DNA of 18,769 bases from an uncultured Lachnospiraceae bacterium (GCA_900555005.1 USJM01000015.1:1-18769); one strand, 5' to 3'. Shown: positions 1 to 6,352, numbered from the stretch's first letter. Notes: generated from the letters alone by a model not told the origin. Program-made: numbers and translations.

Positions 1-63
1 AACGTAAGTCTTAAATAAATATTGTTGCTGAAGGGCTGAAAAACTGCCGTTTACTTAAAAGAT

Positions 64-83
64 GCCGCGAAAGCGGCTTTTTT
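64..83 (+). terminator. Rho-independent terminator upstream of the tail-protein gene
   Basis: A perfect 5-bp stem GCCGC/GCGGC closes a GAAA tetraloop and is followed by six T. It ends a transcript entering from the left edge. Bases 1-63 hold no gene start that I can support. Confidence 0.75.
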
Positions 84-100
84 CATGAAAGGAGGCCACC

Positions 101-802
101 ATGGCCACATTGAAATTTGATGATAATACTACGATCGAAGCTGCAATTACATCGAGTGAAAGAGAGCTGGTATTCGCTGTGCAGCGCTTTTCGGAGTGCG
201 ATGCAATTGTAGAGCAAATCCGTGAAAGTGGACTGAAATCGCTTGGAGACAAGCCACTGACCGGGAAAGAGGTTGGGGCTATATCTGCCGTGACGACGGC
301 AGACGGGGTGCTGCTGACAGTTACGCTGCATGATACAGAAAAGCAGCAGGCGATCAGTGATATCACGAAGGGAGTGGCAGGATCCGAGGAAGATGTGCCG
401 GAAGATCTCCAGTCGATCATCAATCTTGCAAGAAAGGGGCGTGATAGTTTGAGCGACACGGATGCGGCATCATATGCAGACTATTTTGCTCCATGGGAAG
501 CAGATGGCCATGTGTATAAGACGGGTGAGAGGGTCCAGTATGGGGGAAAGCTGTGGAAAGTCGCCAGCGATCACACATCGCAGGCGACGTGGACACCAGA
601 CCAGGCACATAGCCTGTTCTCTGAAATTTTGCCAGGACAGTCTGGAACACCGGTCGGAGAATGGCAGCAGCCCAATGCGTCAAATACATATAAAAAGGGA
701 GATCGTGTGACCTATAAGGGCAAAACATATGAATCTACTATTGATAACAATGCCTGGTCGCCTGCCGATTATCCGCAGGGCTGGACAGAGATAACAGCTT
801 GA
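101..802 (+). CDS. Phage tail/baseplate-associated protein with two carbohydrate-binding-like modules
   Basis: The 233-residue protein starts at an ATG preceded by AAAGGAGG at 88-95. Residues 1-110 resemble no domain I can name. The C-terminal half carries two copies of a short aromatic-rich module, roughly residues 128-178 and 183-233. Each has the pattern W...Y..G..V.Y.GK.W/Y followed by a WTP or WSP motif and a final W or F before E-I. This is the look of chitin-binding type-3 (CBM5/12-like) modules, which are common at the ends of phage tail and host-recognition proteins. Its place just before the lysis cassette fits a late structural gene that touches the host surface. The module assignment is by motif pattern only; the structural role is inferred from position. 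The next gene starts 14 bp downstream. Confidence 0.6.
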   Translation: MATLKFDDNTTIEAAITSSERELVFAVQRFSECDAIVEQIRESGLKSLGDKPLTGKEVGAISAVTTADGVLLTVTLHDTEKQQAISDITKGVAGSEEDVPEDLQSIINLARKGRDSLSDTDAASYADYFAPWEADGHVYKTGERVQYGGKLWKVASDHTSQATWTPDQAHSLFSEILPGQSGTPVGEWQQPNASNTYKKGDRVTYKGKTYESTIDNNAWSPADYPQGWTEITA

Positions 803-816
803 TCGGAGGTAAATCC

Positions 817-1152
817 ATGGGACATTTGTTTGACAGAATAATGGATGTGCTACAGCTGATTGTACTGATCGGATCAGTTTGGACACTGGCCAAGACTGCA
901 GTGAAGGTGGCGAAGGCACCGGAAAAGTCACAGAATGACAGAATCCGGGCGCTGGAAGTCAGGGTGGACAAGATTTCGGAGCGCTTGGCCATCGGCGACA
1001 AGCATTTCGCGTCGATCGACGATGGGACAGTCATCACCCAGCAGTGCATCCTGGCAATCATGGATGCTCTGATAAATGGCGGAGATTCTTCAGAACTCAA
1101 AGCGAAGCGCGACCTGATGCAAACGTATCTGACGACAAAAGGAGTCAAATAA
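817..1152 (+). CDS. Small phage membrane protein of the lysis region
   Basis: I place the start at ATG 817 because GGAGG at 804-808 lies at normal spacing; an in-frame TTG at 799 is an unlikely alternative. The 111-residue product has one hydrophobic segment near residues 8-26, a basic stretch, and then a coiled-coil-like helix with the residues R-I-R-A-L-E-V-R-V-D-K-I. One membrane span plus a helical cytoplasmic or external part is typical of phage holin or haemolysin-XhlA-like accessory proteins. I cannot assign it to a named family. It sits between a tail gene and the LLH holin, so a role in lysis or its timing is a reasonable inference. Confidence 0.55.
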   Translation: MGHLFDRIMDVLQLIVLIGSVWTLAKTAVKVAKAPEKSQNDRIRALEVRVDKISERLAIGDKHFASIDDGTVITQQCILAIMDALINGGDSSELKAKRDLMQTYLTTKGVK

Positions 1153-1154
1153 AG

Positions 1155-1229
1155 ATGATTTTGCGAGTAACAGCAGCGGTGTTTATCATCGCTGCATTTT
1201 TATACCAATTACACAATATGGAGGATTGA
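1155..1229 (+). CDS. 24-residue single-span membrane peptide
   Basis: This is a very short ORF starting 2 bp after the previous stop, with GGAG at 1140-1143 about ten bases upstream of its ATG. The peptide is almost one membrane helix: M-I-L-R, then a hydrophobic run through A-A-F-L-Y, then a polar tail H-N-M-E-D. The holin start follows its stop codon by one base, and the end of this ORF (ATGGAGGATTGA) supplies the GGAGG ribosome binding site of the holin. The gene may therefore encode a lysis peptide, or act mainly as a translational coupler for the holin. No family recognised. Confidence 0.45.
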   Translation: MILRVTAAVFIIAAFLYQLHNMED

Positions 1230-1230
1230 A

Positions 1231-1641
1231 ATGACAGAATTGATTTACAACATACTGACAGCAGTGGTTGTGGCGCTGATCGGCGTTATCGTGCGGGAAT
1301 TAATCCCGTATTTGAAACAGAAACGAATTGAGGCGACCACGCAGATCCGGAAGACAAGGTGGGCGTGGACGGCAGACATCATCGACGCTGCCGTAAGGGC
1401 GGTCGAGCAGACGGCAGATTCAGAATTGCACGGCGAGGGGAAAAAAGACCTTGCGAAACAATATGTAAAAACAATATTGCGAGAAAGTAATCTGCCAATA
1501 GATGAGTATCAGATCGACAAATTAATTGAGGCGGCGGTGCAGGCAATGAATGGTGGTGGAATGAACCTGATGGTAGCGGGGGAAGGTACCGCATTTGGAG
1601 AAAGTACGGAAAAGCAGAAAGAAAATGTTGATGACGATTAA
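1231..1641 (+). CDS. Phage holin, LLH family
   Basis: The 136-residue protein has an N-terminal membrane helix at about residues 5-27, which ends in a basic region K-Q-K-R. A soluble helical part follows, with the conserved-looking stretch W-T-A-D-I-I-D-A-A-V-R-A-V-E-Q and later K-Y-V-K-x-I-L-type residues. This is the layout of the LLH (phage_holin_6_1) holins of Firmicute phages. Holins assemble in the cytoplasmic membrane and let the endolysin reach the cell wall at a set time. The ribosome binding site is inside the preceding 24-codon ORF, so translation is probably coupled. The endolysin gene follows after 26 bp. Confidence 0.8.
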   Translation: MTELIYNILTAVVVALIGVIVRELIPYLKQKRIEATTQIRKTRWAWTADIIDAAVRAVEQTADSELHGEGKKDLAKQYVKTILRESNLPIDEYQIDKLIEAAVQAMNGGGMNLMVAGEGTAFGESTEKQKENVDDD

Positions 1642-1667
1642 ACATATTAATTTGGGAGAGGTGTGTA

Positions 1668-2978
1668 ATGGCTATAAGCTTTAATACTGATATGGAAGCT
1701 GCATGGAGGTATTTCATCAGGAAAGGCCTGACAGAGGCTGGAGCAGCAGGACTGATGGGAAACCTATATGCAGAATCGGCAGGATTCCATCCGAACAGGG
1801 TGGAATTTTTGTGTATCAGGAGGTTAAAAGAGGCCGGGAAGATATACACGGATACAACCTATACGGCAGCAGTAGATGATGGCAGGATCACGGCCAGCCA
1901 GTTTTTAAACCCGCTCCCTGGAAGAGTCTACGGGTATGGACTGGCGCAGTGGACGTCACCGGGGCGGAAACAGGGGCTGTATTCGGTGTGCAAGACCCGC
2001 GGCGTGTCGATCGCTGATCTGCAGGCGCAACTGGACTACATCATGGACGAACTGGTAAACAAATACAGGATCGTTCTGCAGACGCTGAAACTTTCGGCAA
2101 ATGTCAGGCAGTCATCGAACATGGTTCTTTACAACTTCGAACAGCCGGCAGACCCTGACAAACTGTCAGAGACCAGATATCAGTATGCGGCAGCCATCTA
2201 CAACAGATTCAAAAATGAAAATGGAGGAGAAAAAGTGAAAACCACTGTATCACGGATCCTGGATATTGCCAGGGCGTGGATCGGATATTCGGAAGCCAGT
2301 GGGAAGCATAAGCAGATCATCGCTGTGTACAACAGCCACAAGCCGCTGGCGAGAGGTTACGCTGTACAGCCGAATGACAGCTGGTGTGACACATTTGTGT
2401 CGGCGGTGTTCATCAAGGCGGGTGCCGTCACACTGATAGGAGGGACGGAGTGCGGGGTTGAAGAGCATATCAAGATCTTTAAAGCTGCTGGGATCTGGAT
2501 AGAGGACGGGACGATCACTCCGAAGCCGGGCGATATCATCTGCTACAACTGGAACGATTCAACACAGCCGAATGATGGGTATGCAGATCACATAGGGATT
2601 GTGGAGAAAGTGTCAGGCGGACAGATCACGGCGATCGAGGGAAATTATAAGGATTCTGTCGGCCGACGGGTGATCCCTGTCGGGTGGGGCTACATCCGTG
2701 GATACGCAAGGCCAAGGTATGCTGCGGAAACGCAGCAGGGGAACCCAAACGCTGCGTTTTCGCAGCAGAAGGTGTACCATGTCCAGGCGGCGACGTTCAC
2801 GGATAGGAAATATGCAGACCAGCTGGTACTGAAACTGAAGTCAAATGGGATCGACAGCTATGCCTATCAGAAAGGCGGGTATTGGCTGGTCCAGGCGGGG
2901 GCCTTCGCCAGCAAAGCAAACGCCGACACGATGCTGAAGCGGCTGAAGGAGCTTGGGATATCTGGCATGATCTGGTAA
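1668..2978 (+). CDS. Prophage endolysin: lysozyme-type + CHAP + SPOR domains
   Basis: The 436-residue protein starts at ATG 1668 with GGGAGAGG upstream. Residues about 8-185 match the phage-tail-lysozyme family, with the likely catalytic Glu at residue 36 in the motif N-L-Y-A-E-S-A and a later G-Y-G-L-A-Q-W-T. Residues about 195-350 form a CHAP amidase/peptidase domain: the nucleophile Cys240 lies in S-W-C-D-T-F-V and the His308 in A-D-H-I-G-I-V-E. Residues about 368-436 form a SPOR-like repeat (Y-H-V-Q-A-A-T-F ... V-Q-A-G-A-F-A-S) that should bind denuded glycan strands. The protein would therefore cut both the glycan and the peptide part of peptidoglycan. There is no signal peptide, which agrees with export through the holin upstream. 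Confidence 0.87.
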   Translation: MAISFNTDMEAAWRYFIRKGLTEAGAAGLMGNLYAESAGFHPNRVEFLCIRRLKEAGKIYTDTTYTAAVDDGRITASQFLNPLPGRVYGYGLAQWTSPGRKQGLYSVCKTRGVSIADLQAQLDYIMDELVNKYRIVLQTLKLSANVRQSSNMVLYNFEQPADPDKLSETRYQYAAAIYNRFKNENGGEKVKTTVSRILDIARAWIGYSEASGKHKQIIAVYNSHKPLARGYAVQPNDSWCDTFVSAVFIKAGAVTLIGGTECGVEEHIKIFKAAGIWIEDGTITPKPGDIICYNWNDSTQPNDGYADHIGIVEKVSGGQITAIEGNYKDSVGRRVIPVGWGYIRGYARPRYAAETQQGNPNAAFSQQKVYHVQAATFTDRKYADQLVLKLKSNGIDSYAYQKGGYWLVQAGAFASKANADTMLKRLKELGISGMIW

Positions 2979-2987
2979 CATTATGGT

Positions 2988-3008
2988 TGGTGGCATTGCC
3001 ACCATTTT
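2988..3008 (+). terminator. Probable terminator after the endolysin
   Basis: A perfect 7-bp stem TGGTGGC/GCCACCA with an ATT loop is followed by only four T, ten bases after the endolysin stop. The short T tract makes it a modest terminator. Confidence 0.5.
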
Positions 3009-3135
3009 GCCACCGCCGGAGAAAAATGCGCGTTGATGTAATCATGACGGGATGTTTAACAATGCCAGAAAATCAGCATTTATAGCGGTTAATCAGATAG
3101 TATAGTGAACGGGATTTTATATACGGCGGCAGGGG

Positions 3136-3456
3136 GTGCACGTCGAGACGGTAGCGTTATTGTCCAAACTTAATCAGGTAGAACATGTCGACGTGCTTGT
3201 TGACATGAATGAGCTCGATCTGACGGCGGCAGAGAGTAAGCCAACCTATCGGGAGATTCAGGATTACGTAAAACAGCAGACAGGGCTGAATGTATCGAAT
3301 CTGAATGTGGCTCAGGTGAAGAGAAAATATGGTCTGATCGAGCGCGCGAATTACAACCTCCCTAAGAAAGAGAAGAGCAGAACGCCGGGATGCCTTCCGG
3401 AGAAAGAAGAAGCAATTGTTGAGGCACTGAAGCACTTCGGCTGTATAGGTGGGTAA
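3136..3456 (+). pseudogene. rlmD: 3' remnant of 23S rRNA (uracil-5-)-methyltransferase gene
   Basis: The reading H-V-E-T-V-A-L-L-S-K-L and the ~100 residues after it, ending E-E-A-I-V-E-A-L-K-H-F-G-C-I, match my memory of the C-terminal extension found on clostridial RlmD/RumA proteins. The intact enzyme methylates U1939 of 23S rRNA and has about 450 residues; the methyltransferase core is absent here, and a stop codon lies in frame at 3106. The listed GTG start is formal only. The similarity starts abruptly at H-V-E-T-V, which is the site where several integrative elements are known to recombine into rumA. I read it as a displaced 3' end at the border of an integrated element. A small stand-alone gene made from this domain is the alternative. 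Confidence 0.65.
3137..3165 (+). other. Candidate attachment-site core at the rlmD remnant border
   Basis: The bases encoding H-V-E-T-V-A-L-L (from CACGTCGAGACGGTAGC) mark the point where rlmD similarity begins. In streptococcal elements the equivalent codons of rumA (CACGTGGA...) are the recombination core. No second copy lies in this window, so the other end would be outside it. Inferred from known integration biology. Confidence 0.35.
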
Positions 3457-3490
3457 TGACTATTTTTCTTGCCGTTTATCTGGCCAAAAC

Positions 3491-3519
3491 TAAACACTTT
3501 GCTGTGGTATTCTTATAAT
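3491..3519 (+). promoter_or_regulatory. Promoter of tandem unit 1
   Basis: TAAACA (3491-3496), a 17-base spacer and a perfect TATAAT (3514-3519). Confidence 0.6.
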
Positions 3520-3525
3520 AACGGG

Positions 3526-3574
3526 AACCGTGGCGGGGAAGGACCATGCGCCAGAGCATGGTCCTGATTTTTTT
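3526..3574 (+). ncRNA. Candidate small RNA, unit 1
   Basis: The predicted transcript starts about 7 bases after the TATAAT box and is about 50 nt long. It has a purine-rich 5' part with GGCGGGGAAGG and ends in a perfect 9-bp hairpin GGACCATGC/GCATGGTCC (3541-3564) followed by TGA and seven T. No ORF of useful length is present. It is a self-contained promoter/terminator unit; function unknown. Confidence 0.45.
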
Positions 3575-3595
3575 GGCAGTTTATCTGTCAAAAAC

Positions 3596-3624
3596 TGAAC
3601 ACTTTGCAATGCTATTCTTATAAT
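3596..3624 (+). promoter_or_regulatory. Promoter of tandem unit 2
   Basis: TGAACA (3596-3601), a 17-base spacer and TATAAT (3619-3624). Confidence 0.6.
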
Positions 3625-3630
3625 AACGGG

Positions 3631-3679
3631 AACCGTGGAGGAAAAGGACTATGCGCTAGAACATGGTCCTGATTTTTTT
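3631..3679 (+). ncRNA. Candidate small RNA, unit 2
   Basis: Same layout as unit 1: the conserved GGGAACCGT leader, a purine tract GGAGGAAAAGG, and a hairpin GGACTATG/CATGGTCC. One left-arm C has become T, giving a U-G pair that keeps the stem. Seven T follow. The preserved stem suggests the terminator matters. Confidence 0.45.
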
Positions 3680-3699
3680 GCAGTTTATCGGACCAAAAC

Positions 3700-3728
3700 C
3701 AGCCACTTTGCTGTGTTATTTTTATAAT
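3700..3728 (+). promoter_or_regulatory. Promoter of tandem unit 3
   Basis: A weaker CAGCCA at 3700-3705, a 17-base spacer and TATAAT (3723-3728) in the same conserved context as units 1 and 2. Confidence 0.5.
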
Positions 3729-3734
3729 AACGGG

Positions 3735-3838
3735 AACCGTAATGGGATGGGTATTAGATCCGCATGGTGCCGTTGCCTGAAATGCCTGTGGCCGTCAGCG
3801 CAGAGATCAATCTGTACTGACGGCCATGGGCGTTTTTT
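3735..3838 (+). ncRNA. Candidate small RNA, unit 3, with different body
   Basis: It shares the promoter and the GGGAACCGT leader with units 1 and 2 but carries an unrelated body of about 100 nt. It ends in a perfect 10-bp stem TGGCCGTCAG/CTGACGGCCA (3789-3798 and 3817-3826) and a six-T tract at 3833-3838. It could be a small RNA, or an attenuated leader for the mobilization genes that start at 3898. Confidence 0.4.
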
Positions 3839-3897
3839 GTCCATGGAGAGGAGGAATGGAGTGAGCATCAATAAATTTTAGAAGGGAGGAATTGAAC

Positions 3898-4107
3898 GTG
3901 TCAGAAGATTCATGGAGTATGCGGAAGAGGAGGCGATATATTGAAAAATTCACTCGAGATGGAAAGGTTTACTTCTTTACTGGCAAGGCTGATTTCAAAA
4001 TACATCAATCAGCTTGATCTGTCGGATATGAAGGAAACCAGGGAAGAATCATTCGCTATGCGGATGTTTCTTTACCAGAAGAAAATGAAGGAATGTACGA
4101 AGCCTAA
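3898..4107 (+). pseudogene. Small unknown protein interrupted by an in-frame TGA
   Basis: A GTG start at 3898 has AAGGGAGG eight bases upstream. The frame reads 39 residues with a basic R-K-R-R-R patch and G-K-V-Y-F-F-T-G-K, stops at TGA 4015-4017, and then stays open in the same frame for another 29 codons (G-Y-E-G-N-Q-G-R-I-I-R-Y ...) to TAA at 4107. The two halves look like one acidic/basic small protein of about 68 residues. Whether the stop is a real mutation, an error, or the true end of a 39-residue protein cannot be decided here. The DUF3847 gene follows. No family recognised. Confidence 0.35.
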
Positions 4108-4133
4108 TATCCGGAGAAAGGCGGGTTTTATTC

Positions 4134-4445
4134 ATGAGGGAAAACATAACTCAGGAGGACAGAATCGAGCGGCTCAATCGTCAGATTGCGGAGCTCGAGA
4201 AAAAGACGAAGAGGCTGCAAATCGACAAAAGCGAAAAGCTTCGTGAAAAGAAGAGGGAAGAACGGAAAGCGAGAAATCACCGTCTGATTCAGATGGGAGC
4301 TGTAATAGAGAGCGTCCTCGGACGACCGATTACGGATGAGGACATTCCAAGGCTACTCGATCTTCTGCGTTTTCTTGAGGACGAAGATGACCATTACTTC
4401 AGCGAAGCGATGAACGGAGTTTTTGATTATCGGAGTGCGAAATGA
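4134..4445 (+). CDS. DUF3847 family mobilization-associated protein
   Basis: The 103-residue protein starts at ATG 4134 with AAAGGCGGG upstream. Residues 5-45 are a charged coiled coil (R-I-E-R-L-N-R-Q-I-A-E-L-E-K-K-T-K-R-L). A conserved part follows, with R-K-A-R-N-H-R-L-I-Q-M-G-A-V-I-E-S-V and a final L-L-D-L-L-R-F-L segment. This is the pattern of DUF3847, which in Firmicute mobilizable elements is encoded directly upstream of a MobA/MobL relaxase. That gene is present here, but displaced to 6353 by an IS110 insertion. The role of DUF3847 is not known; an accessory oriT-binding function is a guess from position. Confidence 0.75.
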   Translation: MRENITQEDRIERLNRQIAELEKKTKRLQIDKSEKLREKKREERKARNHRLIQMGAVIESVLGRPITDEDIPRLLDLLRFLEDEDDHYFSEAMNGVFDYRSAK

Positions 4446-4481
4446 ACGACAGAGCAGAATATTTTCCTTATTTTCCTGAAA

Positions 4482-4522
4482 ATAAGGCGCACTTATACGC
4501 ACACTTCGTATGCATAAGCGCG
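4482..4522 (-). other. oriT: Candidate oriT with MOBQ-type nic site
   Basis: Read on the minus strand, 4498-4483 is GTATAAGTGCGCCTTA. It contains TAAGTGCGCC, which is close to the TAAGTGCG/CCCT nic region of RSF1010-like (MOBQ) plasmids. On that strand an imperfect inverted repeat (CGC-G-CTTATGCATAC against GTGTGCGTATAAG-T-GCG) lies directly 5' of the nic site, as in known MOBQ origins. It sits between DUF3847 and the MobA/MobL gene of the same type, before the IS insertion. The nick position itself is inferred. Confidence 0.6.
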
Positions 4523-4612
4523 GAAGGGTTTCACCCTTCACTGAGCAGAGGCTCTGCCTCTGCACTCCGGCGGGATCCTCCAGACGCCAAGGCAAAGGCT
4601 TTGCCTCTGCAC
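4523..4612. repeat. Cluster of three short perfect hairpins beside oriT
   Basis: Three inverted repeats each have 7-bp arms and a 3-base loop: GAAGGGT-TTC-ACCCTTC (4523-4539), CAGAGGC-TCT-GCCTCTG (4546-4562) and AGGCAAA-GGC-TTTGCCT (4590-4606). The 11-base string TGCCTCTGCAC follows hairpins 2 and 3 as a direct repeat (4555-4565 and 4602-4612). The regular geometry suggests protein or single-strand recognition at the transfer origin. Confidence 0.7.
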
Positions 4613-4625
4613 ACTGATCAGGCAT

Positions 4626-4674
4626 CGGTAAAAAAGACAGACCTATCTTGGCAGGCCTGTCTTTTTCTTACCGA
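4626..4674. terminator. Long bidirectional terminator hairpin
   Basis: CGGTAA-AAAAGACAG...CCT pairs with AGG...CTGTCTTTTT-CTTACCG, with a small bulge and one mismatch. The arms carry A and T runs on the correct sides to stop transcription from both directions. Confidence 0.65.
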
Positions 4675-4789
4675 GCCTGAATGCTGCCCCTGCCACGGAA
4701 AGCCTGCTAATAAAAAGTCAAGGGGTGATTTGAGAAAGTTTTGAAATTGATTTTAGGCACAAGTATCCGGGCCGTCTGTATAGGGCGGT

Positions 4790-6300
4790 CTGACAATGAA
4801 AGCCATATGTTTGGTCGGAAGTTTACTGCTCAGCTTGCTCCTGGTTGCGGAGGCATTCTTTCACTTTGCCATAATAAACGCGGAGGAACTTATTCGCGCC
4901 GGCCGTCATGTACACGAGATACGGTTTATTTTCAGCCTTCTTTTTGAACAGAAAGCTGCTGACCGCATCGTCTTCCTTCACTCCGTTTTGCAGCATAGTT
5001 GTCATGATCTGAAACAGAGTGCGGCGAAGTCTGGATGGCCCGCATTTTGATGCGTGGCTGCTATTATGTACTTCCTGCCCGGAATCGTTTTTCCCCGGGT
5101 CTACACCAGCATATGCGGTCAGAGCTTCTCTATGCTGGAATCTGGAGATATCCCCGATTTCGGCTATGAGCTGAGGGCCGAAGGTAGGGCCTACACCGTA
5201 CATGTTCATGACAGTATCGTATTCGGGAAGAGTAGATGCCAGTTCATTCATTGTTTTGCGGATGTGCTCTACATTTTCAGACACAAGGTTTAGCTGCCGG
5301 ATGCTTTCTTGAATCAGTTCCTTATAAATAGCATCTTTAGGCAAAGTTGCTATGAGTTCTTTGGAATCCTCGTATATGGCTTTTGCTTTGGCTTCCTGAA
5401 ACTCGTAACCATGATGTTTGCAGAAACGCTTGTAGTGGTCTGTAAACGCTTTTATACCGGCTTTGCGGACACAGTCCACATGCCAGAAAGAATAAGCAAA
5501 ATCGACCCATTTTTCGCTTCCGTCGGCACGGACAGGGCTGTTAAATAATTTATTGACGCCCGGGTATGTCGCGTCGAGCAAGGCAATCAGGTTTGATTTT
5601 GCAGCAGTTTTCTGCTTCATGAAGAAGCTGAACTGCGAATTAAGAGTTTTCAGTTGAGTACGCGTAGTGTCCATACTTGTATACTCACGAAGCTCAGCCC
5701 AATTGTCAAGGGTGTAGCGGGCTATTTTCTTTGCATCGGCGGAATCCGTCTTGACCTTACGGATTGTGTTGTTTCCGTAGTTCTTGATCAGATGCGGATT
5801 GACGGTACATACAAAGAGACCAGTCTCAGAAAGAGTATTCCGGATCGGCTCATGATAACGTCCCGTACTCTCCAACACAACCTTGGTATCTCCTTCAAGA
5901 GAGCCAAGGTATTGGGCGAGATCATGAAGATCCTTGGACTTATGCGTTACGTCAAAGGGTTTATGGACGATGACCCCACCTGGCTGCAGGACAGCAACCG
6001 TGCTTCTTCCCTTTGATACATCAATACCTACTGCGTTTAACATAACTGATTCCTCCAGAATAAAGATTTGCAATGGTTCCAGAATTCTCATTGCCTATTC
6101 AATCTCCTGGGGTATCATACGAACGCACTGAAACTGTTAACAGCGGTTCAACCTGCATAAACCGAACGGCTGCGAATGAGGATGGCTGGACGACTGGCTT
6201 TCGGACGGACGCCGCAGAATATGCTGTGGGTCCAAGGAGGACGACGTCATAACCATGCCATTCTATTCTAACAGCTTTGGCAATGAAGGGATAAGAGCCT
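4790..6300 (-). mobile_element. IS110-family insertion sequence (ends approximate)
   Basis: A complete IS110 transposase on the minus strand lies between oriT and mobL, which are normally adjacent. IS110 elements lack long terminal inverted repeats and clear target duplications, so I cannot fix the ends; the limits given are estimates around the transposase gene and its upstream noncoding part. CAATGAA occurs at 4794-4800 and again near 6281-6290, which may mark the core copies. Confidence 0.7.
4823..6043 (-). CDS. IS110 family transposase (DEDD recombinase)
   Basis: I start the gene at ATG 6043 because GGAGGAATC lies just upstream on the minus strand; the 406-residue length is typical. The RuvC-like N-terminal domain shows the DEDD residues Asp8 (G-I-D-V-S-K), Glu58 (L-E-S-T-G-R-Y), and Asp100 and Asp103 (K-T-D-S-A-D-A). 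The C-terminal Transposase_20 part has G-V-G-P and A-Y-A-G-V-D-P-G, then S-H-A-S-K-C-G-P-S-R-L-R-R-T-L, which includes the probable catalytic serine. The coding frame is unbroken, unlike the genes around it, so this is probably the youngest insertion. Domain order matches IS110, whose members use a structured bridge RNA from a noncoding end. Confidence 0.92.
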   Translation of the reverse strand: MLNAVGIDVSKGRSTVAVLQPGGVIVHKPFDVTHKSKDLHDLAQYLGSLEGDTKVVLESTGRYHEPIRNTLSETGLFVCTVNPHLIKNYGNNTIRKVKTDSADAKKIARYTLDNWAELREYTSMDTTRTQLKTLNSQFSFFMKQKTAAKSNLIALLDATYPGVNKLFNSPVRADGSEKWVDFAYSFWHVDCVRKAGIKAFTDHYKRFCKHHGYEFQEAKAKAIYEDSKELIATLPKDAIYKELIQESIRQLNLVSENVEHIRKTMNELASTLPEYDTVMNMYGVGPTFGPQLIAEIGDISRFQHREALTAYAGVDPGKNDSGQEVHNSSHASKCGPSRLRRTLFQIMTTMLQNGVKEDDAVSSFLFKKKAENKPYLVYMTAGANKFLRVYYGKVKECLRNQEQAEQ

Positions 6301-6352
6301 GACTGGCTGTCAGGTCATCTTTACCCTACGACTTTATTATAGGAGGAGGGAC
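6044..6352 (-). other. Noncoding stretch upstream of the IS110 transposase; possible bridge-RNA region
   Basis: There is no supported gene in these ~300 bp. In IS110-group elements the bridge RNA is made from the noncoding end 5' of the transposase, which here is this stretch read on the minus strand. A small hairpin CCTGAC-TGGCT-GTCAGG lies at about 6299-6315. The right end must also contain the mobL ribosome binding site AGGAGGAGG (6341-6349). I see no decisive structure by eye. Confidence 0.4.

Larger units (their letters stand above)
3471..3742 (+). repeat. Tandem repeat, about 105-bp units, 2.6 copies
   Basis: Units begin at 3471, 3576 and 3680 with GC(A/C)GTTTATC. All three share a block that includes CACTTTGC, a TATAAT box and AATAACGGGAACCGT. 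Units 1 and 2 also share the stem-loop with ATGGTCC and the T tract. Unit 3 keeps the first ~63 bases and then diverges into a new body with its own terminator. The retained part is a promoter plus the first bases of the transcript. Confidence 0.85.

Noticed and set aside
799..816. TTG start at 799 for the small phage membrane protein
   Set aside because: The GGAGG site at 804-808 lies downstream of that TTG and points to ATG 817.
3457..3742. CRISPR array
   Set aside because: The repeats are ~105-bp units with promoters and terminators, only 2.6 copies, and no short repeat/unique spacer alternation.
4442..4744. Plus-strand ORF of 100 codons over the oriT region
   Set aside because: It crosses the nic site, all three hairpins and a terminator, and its translation is low-quality.
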